Both the position numbers and the translations under genes were made by a program. A DNA stretch of 16,973 nucleotides from an uncultured bacterium (GTDB lineage: Bacteria; Cyanobacteriota; Vampirovibrionia; Gastranaerophilales; Gastranaerophilaceae), in contig URRM01000032.1 in the NCBI GenBank assembly GCA_900550295.1, forward strand, positions 1-16,973, written 5' to 3'. Positions within the stretch are counted from its first letter, which is position 1, and each line of letters begins with the position of its first letter. Under the pieces are notes generated by a model that had not been told where the DNA came from, ran no database searches, and saw only the letters and a list, made by a program, of their open reading frames with translations. This document shows, one piece after another, positions 14,731-16,973 of this stretch.

Positions 14731-15583
14731 TTTTTCAGTTATTTTACCCGTATATAATGTTGAAAAGTATTTAGATAAATCTATTTTAAGTATTTTAGAA
14801 CAAACTTTTACAGACTTTCAGTTAATTTGTGTTGAGGATTGTTCAACAGACAGTTCTGCTGAAATTTTGGATAAATATGCAAAACAAGATAAAAGAATAA
14901 AAGTAATAAAACATGAAAAAAACAAAGGTTTAGGTGCTGCAAGAAATACGGCACTAGAATTTGCAATGGGAAAATATCTCGTTTGCGTGGATTCTGACGA
15001 TTGGCTCGATAAAACATTTCTGCAAGAGATTTTTGAAGCATTTGAAAACAACGATATTAATTCAGTTTGGACAAAATATTGGCGTTATAATGAAAAAAAC
15101 GATTTTGCAACGATAGCTCCGGCTTATCCTCTATTATTCCATTCATTGGAAGGAATTATAGAGTTAAGTCCTAGAATTATTGGTGATTTTCCGGCTTATG
15201 CTTGGAATAAAGCTTATAAAACGGAACTTATTAAAAATAATAATTTTCATTGGATAGAAAATAAAATTTTTGAAGATGTTTATTTTTATTTTGATTACTT
15301 TATGTCCTCTAACAAAGTTTATTTGTTAGATAAAATGCTTTATTATTATAGAGTAAGAGAAGATTCTATTACATCTAATTTCAATACTCAAAAAATAAAA
15401 AATATGTTTGAAATTCTTTTTGATTTATATAAACTAATCATAACTAAAGGGTATAATCCTCAATACCAAAAATCTATATCTACTTATGCAAAAAACTTCA
15501 GTACTCAATTTAAAAAAACGCAACTAGATAGATTTACTCAAAATGAATATATGAAATTTACAGCAAAAATTGAGGTTTTATAG
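14717..15583 (+). CDS. Family 2 glycosyltransferase (GT-A fold), GTG start
   Basis: Transfers a sugar from a nucleotide donor to an acceptor, in the cytoplasm or at the inner membrane face. Numbered from the GTG at 14717 (288 aa): SVILPVYNVEKYL (7-19), the nucleotide-binding VEDCSTDSS (39-47), NKGLGAARNTA (69-79), the metal-binding DxD as VDSDDWLD (91-98), and IFEDVYFYF (184-192), whose acidic pair fits the catalytic ED of the family. YRVREDSIT (211-219) is the usual conserved end of the catalytic domain. There is no membrane segment. I chose GTG because GGAGG (14704-14708) sits eight bases before it; an in-frame TTG at 14702 would overlap that SD. The start overlaps the preceding 62-aa gene by 14 bases. 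Acceptor unknown: the 1276-aa protein of the same operon, a capsule or lipid glycan are all possible. Confidence 0.9.
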   Translation: MQTNSFSVILPVYNVEKYLDKSILSILEQTFTDFQLICVEDCSTDSSAEILDKYAKQDKRIKVIKHEKNKGLGAARNTALEFAMGKYLVCVDSDDWLDKTFLQEIFEAFENNDINSVWTKYWRYNEKNDFATIAPAYPLLFHSLEGIIELSPRIIGDFPAYAWNKAYKTELIKNNNFHWIENKIFEDVYFYFDYFMSSNKVYLLDKMLYYYRVREDSITSNFNTQKIKNMFEILFDLYKLIITKGYNPQYQKSISTYAKNFSTQFKKTQLDRFTQNEYMKFTAKIEVL

Positions 15584-15609
15584 TATTCTCAATCAAACAT
15601 TTGAATACT
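15582..15609 (+). repeat. Hairpin at the end of the glycosyltransferase operon
   Basis: AGTATTC (15582-15588) pairs with GAATACT (15603-15609) across a 14-base loop, beginning inside the glycosyltransferase stop codon. There is no T run after it, so it is a poor intrinsic terminator; it may instead stabilise the 3' end of the mRNA. Confidence 0.3.
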
Positions 15610-15712
15610 TTGAGTTAAAAGACTAAATTATAGAATTTTTGGAATTTATACATAATATAAATAAGGTAGCCAAACAAGACAAAATTAACTACATAGTAAA
15701 AATCATAACTTA

Positions 15713-15747
15713 TTTTTAGGATATAAATATAAATTCAAGCCTAAAAA
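15713..15747. promoter_or_regulatory. Inverted repeat upstream of the SGNH esterase promoter
   Basis: TTTTTAGG (15713-15720) and CCTAAAAA (15740-15747) form a perfect 8-base dyad with 19 bases between centres of the arms' inner ends. The right arm covers the position of the -35 element for the promoter at 15763-15768, a place where a repressor would act. AT-rich arms make chance a real alternative. Confidence 0.3.
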
Positions 15748-15758
15748 ATAATCTTTTC

Positions 15759-15768
15759 TTGGTATAAT
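15759..15768 (+). promoter_or_regulatory. Extended -10 promoter fused to the esterase start codon
   Basis: TGG immediately followed by a perfect TATAAT (15763-15768) is an extended -10 element; the -35 position holds no good match. Only six bases separate the box from the ATG at 15775, which places the expected first transcribed base on the A of the start codon. There is no SD. Confidence 0.6.
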
Positions 15769-15774
15769 ACTTTT

Positions 15775-16389
15775 ATGAATAAAGTTTTATGTTTTGGTGA
15801 TAGCAATACTTTTGGATTTAATCCCAAAAACGGTTCAAGATTTGATAAATCTATTCGTTGGACCGGTATCTTACAAAGACTTTGTGAAAACAAGTTTCAT
15901 ATAATTGAGGCTGGTTGCAATAACAGAACTGCATTTTCAGACAATCCTGCAGGAAAAATGTTTTCTGGATATAAAATTTTAGCGGAACTTTTACAAAAAG
16001 ATCTATCAATTGTAATTTTAGCTATTGGAATTAATGACTTGCAATTTCAATATAATGTCACTGTTAATGATATAAAAAATGGAATAACTAATTTAATAAA
16101 AATAATTCAAAATAATAACCCAAACACAAAAATCATCTTAGTTTCACCAAATGAACTTACCGAAAAGGTTTTAAAAAGTCCGATATTTTCAACTCTTTTT
16201 GACGAAAGTTCAATTGAAAAATCTAAAATTCTCCCATTGAGATACGCACAAATAGCAAAAGAGAATAAGTGTGACTTTATTGATTTGAACACTTTTGTAA
16301 CACCGTCAGAAATTGATGGATTACATTTTGAACCAAAAGAACACAAAAGAATTGCACAAGAGATATTTAATCATTTAAACAAAACTTGA
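15775..16389 (+). CDS. SGNH/GDSL hydrolase (esterase)
   Basis: Hydrolyses ester bonds; related enzymes act as arylesterases, acyltransferases or deacetylases. All four SGNH blocks are visible: Ser10 in CFGDSNTFG, Gly47 in EAGCNNRT, Asn87 in GINDL, and the Asp181/His184 pair in DGLHFEP. The sequence FGDSNTFGFNP followed by RWTG (28-31) and the N-R-T of block II resembles the branch that includes the Mycobacterium smegmatis arylesterase MsAcT. The 204-residue length is normal for single-domain members. There is no signal peptide, so a cytoplasmic enzyme is expected. The ATG is immediately behind an extended -10 promoter with no SD, predicting a leaderless mRNA. The natural substrate is not evident from context; a sugar O-acetyl group would fit the neighbouring glycosyltransferase but that is only a guess. 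Confidence 0.88.
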   Translation: MNKVLCFGDSNTFGFNPKNGSRFDKSIRWTGILQRLCENKFHIIEAGCNNRTAFSDNPAGKMFSGYKILAELLQKDLSIVILAIGINDLQFQYNVTVNDIKNGITNLIKIIQNNNPNTKIILVSPNELTEKVLKSPIFSTLFDESSIEKSKILPLRYAQIAKENKCDFIDLNTFVTPSEIDGLHFEPKEHKRIAQEIFNHLNKT

Positions 16390-16414
16390 CAAAATACCGA
16401 AAAATCTATATTAT
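16386..16414 (+). promoter_or_regulatory. Strong sigma70 promoter of the cysteine-rich protein
   Basis: A perfect TTGACA (16386-16391), exactly 17 bases, and TATTAT (16409-16414, five of six). The -35 box overlaps the TGA stop of the esterase gene. Transcription would start near 16421, giving a leader of about 54 bases ending in GGAGG just four bases before the ATG. Confidence 0.75.
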
Positions 16415-16474
16415 AAAGGCATACCCCACAGGTCAAAAGAATAGTAATAGTTATAACTAAATATTGGAGGTTTT

Positions 16475-16936
16475 ATGAAAAAAATATTAGCTACAATGTT
16501 TTTAGTTGGTTGTTTCTTCTGTGCAAATGCTGCATTTGCTGGCGAAACTGCTAACTCAACACAAACAACAAAATGTAATTGCACAAAAACTTGCGATTGC
16601 GGTTGTTACAAATCTTGCAAAGATGATTGCAAATGCGGATGCAAAAAAATGCGTAAAAGATGTGAATGCTTCCAAACAAATTGCAAATGCCTAAAACAAT
16701 GCAAAAAAGATTTTAATTGCGATTGCGCTAAAAAAGGTTGCAAATGCAATTGCACTACAACTGACAAAAAAGACTGCAAATGTGCTTGTCACAACGACAA
16801 AGACGTAAAATGCGAATGTGCAAAATGTGATTGTTCTTGCCACAAGGTAAAATGTTCTTGCGACAAAAAATGTGACTGCAACAAGAAATTCCGACTTTTC
16901 AAAAAATCAAATTGCAATTGCAAAAAATGTAACTAG
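16475..16936 (+). CDS. Secreted cysteine-rich, metallothionein-like protein (153 aa)
   Basis: The N-terminus is a clear Sec signal peptide: KK, a hydrophobic core ILATMFLVGCFFCANA, and an AFA|GE cleavage site after residue 22. The mature 131 residues contain 34 Cys, about one in four, arranged in 18 C-x-C pairs (CNC, CDC, CGC, CKC, CEC, CSC, CAC), many fused as C-x-C-x-C. The spacers are mostly Lys, Asp and Asn, and only two His and no Trp are present. CxC-rich composition is that of metallothioneins, which bind Cu, Zn or Cd, but those are cytosolic; an exported one would need either metal before oxidation or a disulfide network outside the cell. The arrangement is irregular, not an exact tandem repeat. 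The promoter is strong, SD GGAGG is four bases from the ATG. A structural or envelope role is an alternative. I know no named family for it. Confidence 0.85.
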   Translation: MKKILATMFLVGCFFCANAAFAGETANSTQTTKCNCTKTCDCGCYKSCKDDCKCGCKKMRKRCECFQTNCKCLKQCKKDFNCDCAKKGCKCNCTTTDKKDCKCACHNDKDVKCECAKCDCSCHKVKCSCDKKCDCNKKFRLFKKSNCNCKKCN

Positions 16937-16939
16937 TAT

Positions 16940-16960
16940 TGTATGACGAAATTACAATAA
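16940..16960 (+). terminator. Possible terminator start at the window edge
   Basis: TATTGTA and TACAATA can pair (seven bases) just after the stop of the cysteine-rich gene, followed by AAAAGGCGCCGG, which is abruptly GC-rich and could be the left arm of a GC hairpin cut by the window end. Neither is conclusive without the next bases. Confidence 0.25.
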
Positions 16961-16973
16961 AAGGCGCCGGTTG

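Noticed and set aside
16560..16930. A DNA-level tandem repeat or CRISPR-like array in the cysteine-rich gene.
   Set aside because: The repetition comes from TGC/TGT codons spaced by varied codons; there is no fixed unit length or exact repeat.

Overview
The window is a very AT-rich bacterial segment with dense coding, clear Shine-Dalgarno (SD) sequences on most genes and recognisable sigma70-type promoters. The gene content (AGCS amino-acid symporter, family 4 uracil-DNA glycosylase, CutA, an SGNH esterase, and several large low-complexity or coiled-coil proteins of unknown function) would fit a host-associated low-GC bacterium. My best guess is the Gastranaerophilales/Vampirovibrionia (Melainabacteria) group, but this rests on overall impression, not on a marker gene; a low-GC Firmicute is not excluded.

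Layout. Positions 1-1120 (minus strand) hold two small unknown proteins, each with its own SD: a 132-residue protein with an internal repeat and a 167-residue protein with a possible beta-roll-like segment. Positions 1200-6974 (minus) are a three-gene operon: a 1547-residue soluble coiled-coil protein, then CutA two bases downstream, then an HExxH metallopeptidase-like protein seven bases later. Positions 7237-7470 (plus) encode a 77-residue basic helical protein behind a near-consensus promoter. It converges on a minus-strand pair (7477-9569): the AGCS symporter, read first, and a family 4 uracil-DNA glycosylase. The symporter start lies directly behind a -10 box and has no SD, so its mRNA looks leaderless.

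Divergent from the symporter is tRNA-Ser(GCU) (9698-9787) with its own promoter and terminator. After it comes about 570 bp without an intact gene, holding broken coding fragments that look like a decayed gene. Positions 10394-15583 (plus) are a four-gene operon: a 94-residue protein, a 1276-residue Asn/Ser-rich protein with no recognised domain, a 62-residue protein and a family 2 glycosyltransferase that overlaps it and starts at GTG. Next come an SGNH/GDSL esterase with a second predicted leaderless start (15775) and a secreted protein with 34 cysteines in 131 mature residues (16475-16936), driven by a strong promoter whose -35 box overlaps the esterase stop codon.

The observations I rate highest are a strict three-residue hydrophobic periodicity running for 24 consecutive triplets inside the giant coiled-coil protein, the secreted CxC-rich protein, the giant-protein/glycosyltransferase operon and the two predicted leaderless genes. 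I do not see a complete defence, CRISPR or secretion system in the window.
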